This document shows, piece by piece, positions 25,836-34,731 of a stretch of DNA of 64,000 nucleotides. Position 1 is the first letter of the stretch; each line of letters begins with the position of its first letter. The DNA comes from Pseudobutyrivibrio ruminis (GTDB lineage Bacteria; Bacillota; Clostridia; Lachnospirales; Lachnospiraceae). The notes below the pieces were generated by a model. It was not told the origin of the DNA, searched no databases, and saw only the letters and a program-made list of their open reading frames with translations. The position numbers and the translations under genes are program-made. The stretch lies in contig SVES01000002.1 of NCBI GenBank assembly GCA_015057305.1, forward strand, positions 62,001-126,000, in the 5' to 3' direction.

Positions 25836-28100
25836 ATGATGAAGAAAAAGGTTCTTTCTCTTATGCTTGCTGCAGTAACTGCTTTATCAATGGTTGCTTG
25901 CGGTGCTAATAGTGAAAGCAACAGTAGCTCAAGTAATTCTACAAGCAGCAGTTCAGACACTCCACTTGTTATTGCTTGGGATGCCATGAGCCAGAAGTTC
26001 AGTCCATTTTTTGCTGAATCTCATTCAGATATGTGGATAGAAGAATGGCTTGTAGGTCTTGATTTAACAAGAACAACAAGAAGCGGACAGTATATTCTTG
26101 AGGGTATTGACGGGTATACTGAGGAGTACAATGGTACAGAATACACATACTATACTCCTTCAAATATTGAAATTGTAGAAAACTCTGACGGAAGTGTTGA
26201 CTACAATATTACTCTTAGAGATGACATAGTTTTCTCTGATGGTGAGCCACTTACTATTGATGATTTAATCTTTACTATGTATGTGCTTGCAGATCCTACA
26301 TATGATGGTGGATCAGCATTTGCTTCGCTTCCTATTGAAGGAATAGATGATTACAGAAATGGCGTTTCAACAATGTCTGTACTTATTGCTGAAGCAGGTC
26401 CATCTAACACAGATTTTACATATTGGACAGAGGAACAACAGACAGCATTCTGGGATGCAGTTGCAAACGAAGGTGCAGCTTTCGCACAGGGAATTGTTGA
26501 TTATTGTGCTGAAAACGGTTATGTAGATAGCGCTGATGATGTTGCTGGCGCAGCTAAGGCATGGGGATTTGAGCTTGCTGATGGAGCAACAGCTGAAGAT
26601 TTCTTTAAGGCAATCGGAGAGCAGTATGGATGGAACTTTACATCTATGGATGCTGAGGCTGCTACTGTGACACTTGCAGATACAATGCCTGCTGATGTAC
26701 TTGCTATGTCAACAACTGGTGTAGAGACTGGTGATTCTGCAGATAGCATTTCTGGTATCAAGAAGACTGGCGATTACTCAATGACTCTTTCACTTACAGA
26801 GTTTAACGCACCAGCTATTGCAAGACTTGCATTCACAATTGCTCCTTTGCATTATTATGGTGATAGCTCACAGTATGATTATGACAATAATAAATTTGGT
26901 TTCCCTAAGAATGATTTGTCAATCGTACGTGATAAGACAACAGCTCCTTTAGGTGCTGGACCATATGTATTCAAGGAATACTCAAATAAAGTTGCATACT
27001 TAGAGGCAAACGAAAATTATTTCCTTGGAACACCAAGTATTTCTGAGATTCAGTTTAAGGAAACTCAGGAAGCTGATAAGGTACCTGCTTTGATTCAGGG
27101 TACAGCTGATATTGCAGAGCCTTCATTCTCTAAGAATACAGCAGAACAGATTGCTGCTGAGAACTCAAACGGAGAGGTTTCTGGCGATACTATTTATACA
27201 CAGCTCACTGATTACAATGGATACGGATATATTGGTATGTGCTCTAAGAATGTAAAGGTTGGCGATGATGCTTCATCAGAGGCATCTAAGAATCTTCGTA
27301 AGGGTCTTGCTACAATTATCGCTGCTTATCGTGATGTTGTTATTGATTCATACTATGGAGATGCTGCTGAAGTTATCAATTATCCAATTTCAAATTCTTC
27401 ATGGGCTGCACCACAGAAGTCTGACCCAGATTATGAAGTTGCATTCTCTAAGGATGTAGATGGAAATCCTATTTACACTGATGGTATGAGCGATGAGGAA
27501 AGATATGCTGCTGCAGAGGAAGCTGCACTTGGATTCTTTGAAGCAGCTGGATTTACTGTAGAAGATGGTAAGGTTACAGCAGCTCCTTCTGGAGCAAAGC
27601 TTTCATATGAGGCTATTATTCCAGGTAGTGGTTCTGGCGACCATCCATCATTTGGTATTCTTACTGGTGCTCAGGAATCACTCGCAAATATTGGTATTGA
27701 GCTTACAATCAATGACCTTTCTGATTCTTCTGTACTATGGGATAAGCTTTCTGCTCAGGAGGCAGAAATCTGGTGCGCAGCTTGGGGCGCAGAAGCTGAT
27801 CCTGATATGTATCAGGTATACCACAGCGAAGGTGGAAGTGCTTACCAGTATGCTATTTACTCTGATGAGCTTGATGCTCTTATTGAGGATGCTAGAGCTT
27901 CTGCTGACCAGTCATATAGAAAGGCTGTATACAAAGAGTGCCTTGATTTCATTGTTGACTATGCTGTAGAAATACCTATTTATCAGAGACAAAATGCTGT
28001 AACTTATGCTGCAGGCAAGTTTGATGAAGAATCTATTGTTAAGGATCCTTCACCTTACTATGATTTCTTTGCAGAGCTTTACACATTAAAGATGAAATAA
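25836..28100 (+). CDS. oppA: Oligopeptide ABC transporter substrate-binding lipoprotein (family 5)
   Basis: Extracellular peptide-binding lipoprotein. The start MMKKKVLSLMLAAVTALSM leads to the lipobox VAC; lipidation would fall on C22, and a Ser/Asn-rich linker follows. The SBP_bac_5 fold is visible in FSDGEPLTIDDLIFTMYVL and TTAPLGAGPYVFKEY. At 754 residues it is longer than the usual 530-600: about 130 Ala/Asp-rich residues (about 185-315) are inserted between strands of the N-terminal lobe. Such enlarged binding proteins occur in gut Lachnospiraceae. It has its own promoter and is likely made in excess over the permease genes because of the hairpins after it. Peptide specificity cannot be read from the sequence. 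Confidence 0.9.
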   Translation: MMKKKVLSLMLAAVTALSMVACGANSESNSSSSNSTSSSSDTPLVIAWDAMSQKFSPFFAESHSDMWIEEWLVGLDLTRTTRSGQYILEGIDGYTEEYNGTEYTYYTPSNIEIVENSDGSVDYNITLRDDIVFSDGEPLTIDDLIFTMYVLADPTYDGGSAFASLPIEGIDDYRNGVSTMSVLIAEAGPSNTDFTYWTEEQQTAFWDAVANEGAAFAQGIVDYCAENGYVDSADDVAGAAKAWGFELADGATAEDFFKAIGEQYGWNFTSMDAEAATVTLADTMPADVLAMSTTGVETGDSADSISGIKKTGDYSMTLSLTEFNAPAIARLAFTIAPLHYYGDSSQYDYDNNKFGFPKNDLSIVRDKTTAPLGAGPYVFKEYSNKVAYLEANENYFLGTPSISEIQFKETQEADKVPALIQGTADIAEPSFSKNTAEQIAAENSNGEVSGDTIYTQLTDYNGYGYIGMCSKNVKVGDDASSEASKNLRKGLATIIAAYRDVVIDSYYGDAAEVINYPISNSSWAAPQKSDPDYEVAFSKDVDGNPIYTDGMSDEERYAAAEEAALGFFEAAGFTVEDGKVTAAPSGAKLSYEAIIPGSGSGDHPSFGILTGAQESLANIGIELTINDLSDSSVLWDKLSAQEAEIWCAAWGAEADPDMYQVYHSEGGSAYQYAIYSDELDALIEDARASADQSYRKAVYKECLDFIVDYAVEIPIYQRQNAVTYAAGKFDEESIVKDPSPYYDFFAELYTLKMK

Positions 28101-28125
28101 TTATTATTTAGTTAATAAAATTGCT

Positions 28126-28230
28126 GCTTGGGGCTTATGCCCCAGGCAAGCATTATTAATAAAGGTATTTTATGATGGGATGGGGTATGAAAGATTTGGC
28201 ATGTTTGTCCTATCATAAAATACCTTTATT
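28126..28230 (+). promoter_or_regulatory. Two hairpins between oppA and oppB
   Basis: GCTTGGGGC/GCCCCAGGC (28126-28147, TTAT loop) is followed by a 23-bp stem joining 28158-28180 to 28208-28230 with a single G-U pair and a 27-base loop. Neither has a proper T-tract. They fit mRNA stabilisers or processing sites that keep oppA message above that of oppBCDF. Confidence 0.7.
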
Positions 28231-28266
28231 GGAGTCTAAAATTAAAAGGAAAGGAATTAATTACAT

Positions 28267-29253
28267 ATGAAAAAGTTTGTAATTAAAAGACTATTATTAT
28301 CAATTGTCATTCTCTTTTTTGTGTCTATGATTATTTATTGCATTATGCGTGCAATGCCTACCTCATTCGTAGAGCAAAAAGCTATGACACTATCTCAAAA
28401 ACCAGGTGCTAAAAGTTACCAAGAATGGTTAGATCAGCTTAATGCTGCATATGGACTAGATGTAGGCGTTGTTCCTGGATATTTTAAATGGTTGGCAAAG
28501 GCTATCAGATTTGATTTTGGGGATAGCTGGTATTTTAATGTGCCTGTATTAGAAAAATTTGCCAGCGTTATTTGGTATTCATTTGCTCTTGGTCTAGCTT
28601 CTTTTATCCTAGAGATAATTATTGCTATTCCACTTGGAGTTGTTGCAGCTAGAAAGCAGTATTCGGCAGTAGATTATTCTGTTGTTGTATTTGCACTTAT
28701 TGGTATTTCGCTTCCAAGCTTCTTTTTTGCAACTATTTTAAAGTGGATTTTTGCAGTTAAACTACAAATTTTTGATTTATACGGTATTGTTGGTCGTAAT
28801 TATATGAATTTATCTACCGGTGGAAAGATACTTGATATGGCATATCACCTTGTATTGCCTGTAATTACACTGACAATTGTTAATATCGGATATTTAATGC
28901 GTTATACTCGTACAAATATGCTTGAGGTACTTAGTGCTGATTATATTCGTACAGCAAGAGCTAAGGGACTTTCTGAAAAGAGGGTTGTTAATTTCCATGC
29001 ATTTAGAAATATTTTGATTCCTATAGTTACACTTCTTGGTTCGTCATTACCAGGACTTTTCGGTGGTGCAATGATTACTGAGACCTTATTCCAGATTCCT
29101 GGAATAGGTTATACATCTTATCAGTGTATCGTACAAGGTGACATTCCTTTTGTAATGTTTTATATGCTGTTTTTCGCAGTACTAATACTTCTTGGAAATC
29201 TTATTGCAGATATATTATATGCTGTAGTAGATCCTAGAGTTAGAGTAAATTAG
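28267..29253 (+). CDS. oppB: Oligopeptide ABC transporter permease OppB
   Basis: First membrane permease of the importer, 328 residues with six helices. The ATPase-coupling EAA motif appears as RTARAKGLSEKRVVNFHAFRN near 235, and the N-terminal helix (residues 6-28) is typical of the DppB/OppB family. AAAGGAAAGG lies before the ATG. It follows the 23-bp hairpin by 36 bases and begins the permease-ATPase part of the operon. Confidence 0.94.
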   Translation: MKKFVIKRLLLSIVILFFVSMIIYCIMRAMPTSFVEQKAMTLSQKPGAKSYQEWLDQLNAAYGLDVGVVPGYFKWLAKAIRFDFGDSWYFNVPVLEKFASVIWYSFALGLASFILEIIIAIPLGVVAARKQYSAVDYSVVVFALIGISLPSFFFATILKWIFAVKLQIFDLYGIVGRNYMNLSTGGKILDMAYHLVLPVITLTIVNIGYLMRYTRTNMLEVLSADYIRTARAKGLSEKRVVNFHAFRNILIPIVTLLGSSLPGLFGGAMITETLFQIPGIGYTSYQCIVQGDIPFVMFYMLFFAVLILLGNLIADILYAVVDPRVRVN

Positions 29254-29267
29254 AAAGGAGAAATATC

Positions 29268-30815
29268 GTGACAGACGTTAATAATATTGATAACAATGAA
29301 GAACTAGCCTTAGATGATGCCAATCGTGTTCAGGTACTTTCTCCTGGAATGATGGTTGCTAAGCGTTTCTTTAGAAATAAGCTTGCAATTACTGGTTTAG
29401 TAATAATTATTTGTATGTTTTTATTTTCGTTTCTGGGAGGAATGGTTATACCATATTCTCAAAGTAAAGTTTTTTATACTTCAGAAGAAATGAAAAAGGA
29501 TTATGCTGGTGCTACACTTATTTCTGAGTACCAATTATTTGCTGCTGATGGAGTCGAGCTTCCATCAGATATTAATTCAAAATTAATTCTTGCCCTTACA
29601 AAGGGAGAGGACGTAATTGAAACAAGAGACGGTTCAAAGTTTTCTCTTGAACAAATGGATGAGAATTCATATGAGATAAAAGCTGTTAATGGTGCTGAAA
29701 CTATGGCAGTAGCTGCTAAGCTTCAGATTGTTCCTGTTGATGCAGACACAAAGCTTTCTGGTAGCTTTAATGTGAACCTTATAAAGGCTTTGGCTACAGA
29801 TGATACTATGTTCGCATCAGACGATACTAGATATTCTATTGACTCTCAGGGAAATGGAGCTATCGTAACAGATTCAGACGGCAATGAAGTAGCTTACATA
29901 AGTGCATACAGTATTAATGCTGTCGAATCTGGTGTAACTCTTAGCATTGATTTTAGAGATGCCATTGTTGATGCTATAAATGATGGGGTAGATTCATTTA
30001 CTTTTAATGGTGAAGATGGTGAGGAAGAATACCAGATTTCAAACAAAAATGGCCAATACACAATTACTAAATACAAAGCAACAAGTGTAATAAACCAATT
30101 TGAGTCTCCATCACTAAAACATATATTAGGAACTGATGGAAACGGTATGGATTTACTTGCAAGACTTATGTATGGCGGCCGTATATCATTGCTTATCGGC
30201 TTTGTAGTTGTTGCTATAGAGTTAGTTTTAGGTATTATTATTGGTGGTACGGCAGGATTCTTTGGAGGCTGGGTAGATAATATTCTCATGCGTTTTGTAG
30301 ATATTATTTATTGTATTCCTACAATGCCACTTTATTTGATAATTGGTTCAATTATGGATTTTTACAAAGTAGATGCTGGTATTCGTATATTCTATCTTTG
30401 TATTATCATGGGTGCTATAGGCTGGGTTAGCCTTGCCAGAATTGTTAGAGGACAGATTCTTTCTCTTCGCGAGCAGGAATTCATGACTGCCTGCGAAGCT
30501 TTAGGTATAAGCATTAGGAGACGTATATTTAGACATCTTATTCCTAATGTTATTCCACAGCTTGTAGTATTTGCGTCCATGGGTGTAGGCGAAGTAATTT
30601 TGGCAGAATCTACACTTTCTTATTTGGGACTTGGTGTTAAATATCCTGCTGCTTCATGGGGAAATATTATCAATGCCGTTACTGATTCATACGTTATGAC
30701 AAACTATTGGTTTGTATGGATTCCAGCAGGTGTTTTAATTCTTCTTACAGTACTTGCATTTAACTTTATCGGAGACGGTCTTCGTGACGCCTTTGATCCA
30801 AAGATGAAGAGATAG
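29268..30815 (+). CDS. oppC: Oligopeptide ABC transporter permease OppC with extracellular repeat insert
   Basis: Second permease, GTG start. A first helix (40-62) is followed by an unusually long extracellular segment of about 215 residues before the conserved core (HILGTDGNGMDLLARLMYG near 285-303, five more helices, EAA motif MTACEALGISIRRRIFRH). Normal OppC proteins have about 300 residues; this has 515. The insert looks like three degenerate repeats at about 98-154, 163-215 and 224-276. Each has a leucine/isoleucine helix followed by Asp/Gly-rich strands (for example DGSKFSLEQ, DDTRYSIDS, GEEEYQISN). It may meet the enlarged OppA or hold peptide at the pore (inference). Confidence 0.92.
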   Translation: MTDVNNIDNNEELALDDANRVQVLSPGMMVAKRFFRNKLAITGLVIIICMFLFSFLGGMVIPYSQSKVFYTSEEMKKDYAGATLISEYQLFAADGVELPSDINSKLILALTKGEDVIETRDGSKFSLEQMDENSYEIKAVNGAETMAVAAKLQIVPVDADTKLSGSFNVNLIKALATDDTMFASDDTRYSIDSQGNGAIVTDSDGNEVAYISAYSINAVESGVTLSIDFRDAIVDAINDGVDSFTFNGEDGEEEYQISNKNGQYTITKYKATSVINQFESPSLKHILGTDGNGMDLLARLMYGGRISLLIGFVVVAIELVLGIIIGGTAGFFGGWVDNILMRFVDIIYCIPTMPLYLIIGSIMDFYKVDAGIRIFYLCIIMGAIGWVSLARIVRGQILSLREQEFMTACEALGISIRRRIFRHLIPNVIPQLVVFASMGVGEVILAESTLSYLGLGVKYPAASWGNIINAVTDSYVMTNYWFVWIPAGVLILLTVLAFNFIGDGLRDAFDPKMKR

Positions 30816-30824
30816 AGGTGTAAT

Positions 30825-31970
30825 ATGGCTAAAAAGAATGTTAATTATATATCAGCCAAGGAATCCCGTAGAATTGCGAAGGAAAATCGCAAGATTACAA
30901 AGGAATTTGAGGCTAAAAGAAATAGAAAGCATATTCCAGAAGAGGAATATATTACAAAGATGAAGGACTCTGAAAACTGTGTAGAGTTTGACGATGTTCA
31001 TACATACTTTTTTACAGATATCGGAACGGTTAAGGCTGTTGATGGTGTTTCCTTTAATGTGCCACAAGGCAAGACAGTTGGTATCGTAGGTGAGTCTGGT
31101 TGTGGTAAATCAGTTACATCACTTTCAATGCTTCAGCTTGTACAACGTCCACAGGGACAGACTGTTTCAGGTGAAATCAGATTTAATGATGGCAATAGGG
31201 TTGTTAATGTTGTAAATGCTCCTGATTCTGTTATGCGTGAAATGCGTGGTGAGAAAATGTCAATGATTTTCCAGGAGCCTATGACTGCACTAAATCCTGT
31301 ATTTAGAGTTGGTGACCAAATTGATGAGGTTATTAAGCTTCACAAGCCTGAAATGTCAGATGATGAGGTGAAGGCTCGTACAATCGAAATGCTGGGCATG
31401 GTAGGTATTGCCAACAAAGAAGGCGTATATAGCATGTATCCACATGAGCTTTCAGGTGGTATGAGACAGCGTATTTGTATCGCTATGGCTCTTGCTTGTG
31501 AGCCAAAGCTTATTGTTGCTGACGAGCCTACTACAGCACTTGATGTTACAATTCAGGCACAGATTCTTGATCTTCTTCGTGATTTGAAGGACAGAATCAA
31601 TAGCTCTATCATGCTTATTACACACGATCTTGGTGTTGTTGCTGAAATGGCTGATTATGTAGTTGTTATGTACGCTGGTCGTGTCGTAGAAAAGGGTACA
31701 GCAGCAGAAATTTTCAAGGACCCTAGACATCCATATACAATTGGTCTTATGAAATCAAAGCCTGTAGTTGGACAGAAGGTAGATGAGCTTTATTCTATTC
31801 CTGGTTCTGTTCCAAACCCTGTTAACATGCCAAATTATTGTTATTTCAAAGATAGATGCGATATGTGTATGGAATGTTGTAATGGAGATTTTCCTGAGGA
31901 ATACTATATTTCCGATACACATATGGTAAGATGTTACAGATGTAAAGAGGAGGGTGAAAGACATGAGTAA
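30825..31970 (+). CDS. oppD: Oligopeptide ABC transporter ATPase OppD
   Basis: ATP-hydrolysing subunit of 381 residues. It has Walker A GESGCGKSV, signature LSGGMRQR, Walker B with DEPTTALD and the C-terminal OppD/F domain with the cysteine set CYFKDRCDMCMECC. The first 45 residues are a basic, charged extension (RRIAKENRKITKEFEAKRN) not needed for the ATPase fold. It overlaps oppF by 8 bp. Confidence 0.94.
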   Translation: MAKKNVNYISAKESRRIAKENRKITKEFEAKRNRKHIPEEEYITKMKDSENCVEFDDVHTYFFTDIGTVKAVDGVSFNVPQGKTVGIVGESGCGKSVTSLSMLQLVQRPQGQTVSGEIRFNDGNRVVNVVNAPDSVMREMRGEKMSMIFQEPMTALNPVFRVGDQIDEVIKLHKPEMSDDEVKARTIEMLGMVGIANKEGVYSMYPHELSGGMRQRICIAMALACEPKLIVADEPTTALDVTIQAQILDLLRDLKDRINSSIMLITHDLGVVAEMADYVVVMYAGRVVEKGTAAEIFKDPRHPYTIGLMKSKPVVGQKVDELYSIPGSVPNPVNMPNYCYFKDRCDMCMECCNGDFPEEYYISDTHMVRCYRCKEEGERHE

Positions 31971-32946
31971 CGAGAAAGATTATATTCTAGAAGTCAATCA
32001 CCTTAAGAAATATTTCCCTATTAAGGGCGGCTTCTTCGGTGGAGTAACTGGAGAGGTTAAGGCTGTTGATGATGTTTCCTTCAAGATTGAAAGAGGCACA
32101 ACAATGGGTCTTGTAGGTGAGTCAGGTTGTGGTAAATCTACTACAGGACGTTCTATCCTTCGTCTTATAGAAAAGACTGATGGAGATGTTATTTTTAACG
32201 GTAAGGAAGTTTATGATAACAATAAAAAGGAAATGAGAGACCTTAGAACAAAGATGCAGATTGTCTTTCAGGATCCTTACTCATCACTTTCTCCTAGACT
32301 TCCAATCGGAGAAATTATTGGAGAGGCTGTAAGAGAGCATAATCTTGTGCCTAAGTCAGAGTATGATGAATATATATCAAAGGTTATGAAGGAATGTGGA
32401 TTGCAGGAGCACCACAAGGATAGATATCCTCACGAGTTTTCAGGTGGACAAAGACAGCGTGTTTGTATTGCCCGAGCTCTTGCGGTTAACCCTGATTTTA
32501 TTGTATGTGATGAGCCGGTATCTGCTCTTGACGTTTCTATTCAGGCCCAGATTATTAACCTACTTCGTAAGCTTCAGAAGGATAGAGGTCTCACATATCT
32601 ATTCATTTCACATGACCTTTCAGTTGTAGAGCATATTTCTGATACTGTTGGTGTTATGTATTTAGGCGGACTGGTAGAAACTGGAAAGACAGAGGATATT
32701 TTTGACAATCCTCTACATCCATATACAAAGGCTTTATTCTCGGCTATTCCAATGCCAGACCCTGATTTGAAAAAGAATAGAGTTACATTAGAGGGAGATA
32801 TACCTTCTCCTGCCAACCCACCTAAGGGCTGCAAGTTCCACACAAGATGTTCGCAGTGTATGGGTATTTGTAGCGAGGTTGCACCAGAACCAAAGGATAT
32901 GGGCAATGGTCATGTAGTAAGATGTCACTTATATGATGATAAATAG
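31963..32946 (+). CDS. oppF: Oligopeptide ABC transporter ATPase OppF
   Basis: Second ATPase of the importer, 327 residues: Walker A GESGCGKST, signature FSGGQRQRV, Walker B DEPVSALD and the OppF C-terminal cysteines (CKFHTRCSQCMGIC). A GTG at 31954 is in frame, but ATG 31963 follows AGAGGAGGG at the right distance. The stop is only nine bases before rimM, and no terminator intervenes, so rimM-trmD may be read from the opp transcript. Confidence 0.94.
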   Translation: MSNEKDYILEVNHLKKYFPIKGGFFGGVTGEVKAVDDVSFKIERGTTMGLVGESGCGKSTTGRSILRLIEKTDGDVIFNGKEVYDNNKKEMRDLRTKMQIVFQDPYSSLSPRLPIGEIIGEAVREHNLVPKSEYDEYISKVMKECGLQEHHKDRYPHEFSGGQRQRVCIARALAVNPDFIVCDEPVSALDVSIQAQIINLLRKLQKDRGLTYLFISHDLSVVEHISDTVGVMYLGGLVETGKTEDIFDNPLHPYTKALFSAIPMPDPDLKKNRVTLEGDIPSPANPPKGCKFHTRCSQCMGICSEVAPEPKDMGNGHVVRCHLYDDK

Positions 32947-32955
32947 GAGGACTAA

Positions 32956-33477
32956 TTGGAAGATTTATATCAGGTTGGTGCAATTACACAAACTCACGGT
33001 ATCAAAGGTGAGGTAAAGGTTTTTCCCCTCACTGATGATATTTCACGGTTCAAAAACATGAAGAATCTGCTGTTGGATGCTGGTAAAGAGGGCTATATAA
33101 GTCTCGAAGTAGAAAATGCTCGTCCACAGAAAAATCTTGTAATACTTAAATTCAAGGGCATTGATAATATTAATGACATTGAAAAATATAAGGGACATGG
33201 GCTTTATGTCACTAAGGAAAACCGTGTAGAGCTTAAGGCTGATGAGTATTTTATTGCAGATTTAATCGGTGTCAAAGTATTTCTTGATACAGATGCCGAT
33301 ACTGAATTTGGCGAGATTACAGACGTACTGCAAACAGGAGCAAATGATGTTTATGAAATTCAAATGACATCTGGCAAATCTGTTTTAGTGCCTGCAATCA
33401 AGGATTGCATTAAATCTGTAGATATGGAAAGCAATAAAATGATTATTCATCTTTTGGATGGACTGATTGGAGATTAA
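32956..33477 (+). CDS. rimM: Ribosome maturation factor RimM
   Basis: Helps assemble the 30S head around S19. The 173 residues show the N-terminal RimM barrel (ITQTHGIKGEVKVFPLTDD) and the C-terminal PRC-barrel (YFIADLIGVKVF through VLVPAIKDCIKSVD). The start is TTG at 32956 with TAGGAGGAC ahead of it. It lies one base from trmD. Confidence 0.94.
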   Translation: MEDLYQVGAITQTHGIKGEVKVFPLTDDISRFKNMKNLLLDAGKEGYISLEVENARPQKNLVILKFKGIDNINDIEKYKGHGLYVTKENRVELKADEYFIADLIGVKVFLDTDADTEFGEITDVLQTGANDVYEIQMTSGKSVLVPAIKDCIKSVDMESNKMIIHLLDGLIGD

Positions 33478-33478
33478 T

Positions 33479-34177
33479 ATGAAGTTTTATATTTTGACTC
33501 TATTTCCAGAGATGATTGAAGGAGTGCTTAATACCAGTATCTTAGGTAGAGCCAAAAATGCTGGATGTATTTCCTTTGAGGCTGTAAATATTCGCGATTA
33601 CACTTTGGATAAGCATAAGAAGGTAGATGATTATCCATATGGTGGTGGAGCCGGGATGGTTATGCAGGCGCAGCCTATTTATGATGCATATCAGGCGGTT
33701 TGTGGGAAGGCTGGTCATCATGTTAAGTGCATTTACCTTACTCCTCAGGGACAATTATTTACTCAGCCAGCAGCAAAGGCATTGGCATTAGAAGAGGATA
33801 TTTGCTTGCTTTGTGGCCATTATGAAGGTATTGATGAGCGAGTGTTAGAAGAAATAGTTGACGAATATTATTCTATTGGTGACTATGTGCTTACTGGTGG
33901 TGAGCTTCCTTCTCTTGTTATGGTTGATGCAATATCAAGGATGGTTCCAGGAGTTCTTACTAATTCTGAGTCCGGAGAAGATGAATCACTTGAAAATTAC
34001 TTGCTTGAATATCCTCAGTATTCCAGACCTGAAATTTGGAATGATAGACAGGTTCCATCTATTCTGCTTTCTGGAGACCACAAAAAGGTAGATGAATGGC
34101 GCCATGAACAGTCAGTTTTGCGCACAAAGGAGCGCAGGCCTGATTTATATGCTAAATATTTGGAAAATGGTTGTTGA
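33479..34177 (+). CDS. trmD: tRNA (guanine-37-N1) methyltransferase TrmD
   Basis: Methylates G37 next to the anticodon, which prevents +1 frameshifting. The 232 residues contain the knotted SPOUT fold with LCGHYEGIDERV and DYVLTGGELPSLVMVDA, the SAM-binding loops. ATG 33479 is preferred to the in-frame TTG 33467, which lies inside rimM. The end overlaps the -35 box of the rplS promoter. Confidence 0.95.
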   Translation: MKFYILTLFPEMIEGVLNTSILGRAKNAGCISFEAVNIRDYTLDKHKKVDDYPYGGGAGMVMQAQPIYDAYQAVCGKAGHHVKCIYLTPQGQLFTQPAAKALALEEDICLLCGHYEGIDERVLEEIVDEYYSIGDYVLTGGELPSLVMVDAISRMVPGVLTNSESGEDESLENYLLEYPQYSRPEIWNDRQVPSILLSGDHKKVDEWRHEQSVLRTKERRPDLYAKYLENGC

Positions 34178-34202
34178 AATTAGATGTTAACCATGTTATT
34201 AT
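34174..34202 (+). promoter_or_regulatory. Promoter of rplS
   Basis: TTGAAA (34174-34179), a 17-base spacer and TATTAT (34197-34202). The -35 box overlaps the trmD stop codon, so rplS can be expressed apart from rimM-trmD. Confidence 0.75.
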
Positions 34203-34208
34203 ATTTAA

Positions 34209-34282
34209 GTTGCTAAGAAGAGATGGTCCGCTGTTATTCAATAGGGAATATCAAGAACGTCGCGATTTTAGGAGGATTTAAA
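34209..34282 (+). promoter_or_regulatory. rplS 5' leader, candidate L19 leader RNA
   Basis: The roughly 74-nt leader includes TATTC/GAATA around a short loop, flanked by GGTCCGCTG and AACGTCGCG segments, and ends in AGGAGG. Firmicutes are known to have an autoregulatory L19 leader at this place. Assignment to that family is a guess from position and general shape. Confidence 0.35.
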
Positions 34283-34633
34283 ATGAACGCAAACGAGATT
34301 ATTAAAAACATTGAAGCTGCAGAGCTTAAGAACGAAGTTCCTGAGTTTGCAGTAGGCGACACAGTTAAGGTTTACGGCCTTATCGTTGAAGGTAACCGTA
34401 CACGTACTCAGGTATTTGAGGGTACAGTTATTAAGAGACAGGGCGGCAGCAACCGTGAGACATTCACAGTTCGCAAGTCTTCAAACGGTGTTGGTGTAGA
34501 AAAGACTTGGCCACTTCACAGCCCTAACGTAGAGAAGATTGAAGTAGTTAGAAAAGGTAAAGTTCGTAGAGCTAAGCTTTACTACCTCAGAAATCTCACA
34601 GGTAAGAAGGCAAAGGTTAAGGAGAGAATCTAA
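34283..34633 (+). CDS. rplS: 50S ribosomal protein L19
   Basis: The 116-residue large-subunit protein has [28 protein letters not shown] and [18 protein letters not shown]-like segments near the subunit interface, and ends [11 protein letters not shown] 34283 follows AGGAGGATTTAAA; an in-frame upstream ATG at 34223 would add 20 residues absent from the family and is rejected. Confidence 0.96.
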   Translation: MNANEIIKNIEAAELKNEVPEFAVGDTVKVYGLIVEGNRTRTQVFEGTVIKRQGGSNRETFTVRKSSNGVGVEKTWPLHSPNVEKIEVVRKGKVRRAKLYYLRNLTGKKAKVKERI

Positions 34634-34645
34634 TCTCGAAAGTTC

Positions 34646-34681
34646 GAACAGTCGCAGAAATTGCGACTGTTCTTTATTTTT
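34646..34681 (+). terminator. Intrinsic terminator after rplS
   Basis: GAACAGTCGCA-GAAAT-TGCGACTGTTC followed by TTTATTTTT: an 11-bp perfect stem. Confidence 0.92.
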
Positions 34682-34731
34682 AGGAGTAAATGCGGTATAT
34701 TTATACTTAAGATTATAAAGGGATAGTATGA

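Noticed and set aside
34223-34282. Upstream in-frame start for rplS
   Set aside because: It would add 20 residues absent from L19, and the region reads better as an RNA leader with the ribosome site at 34270.
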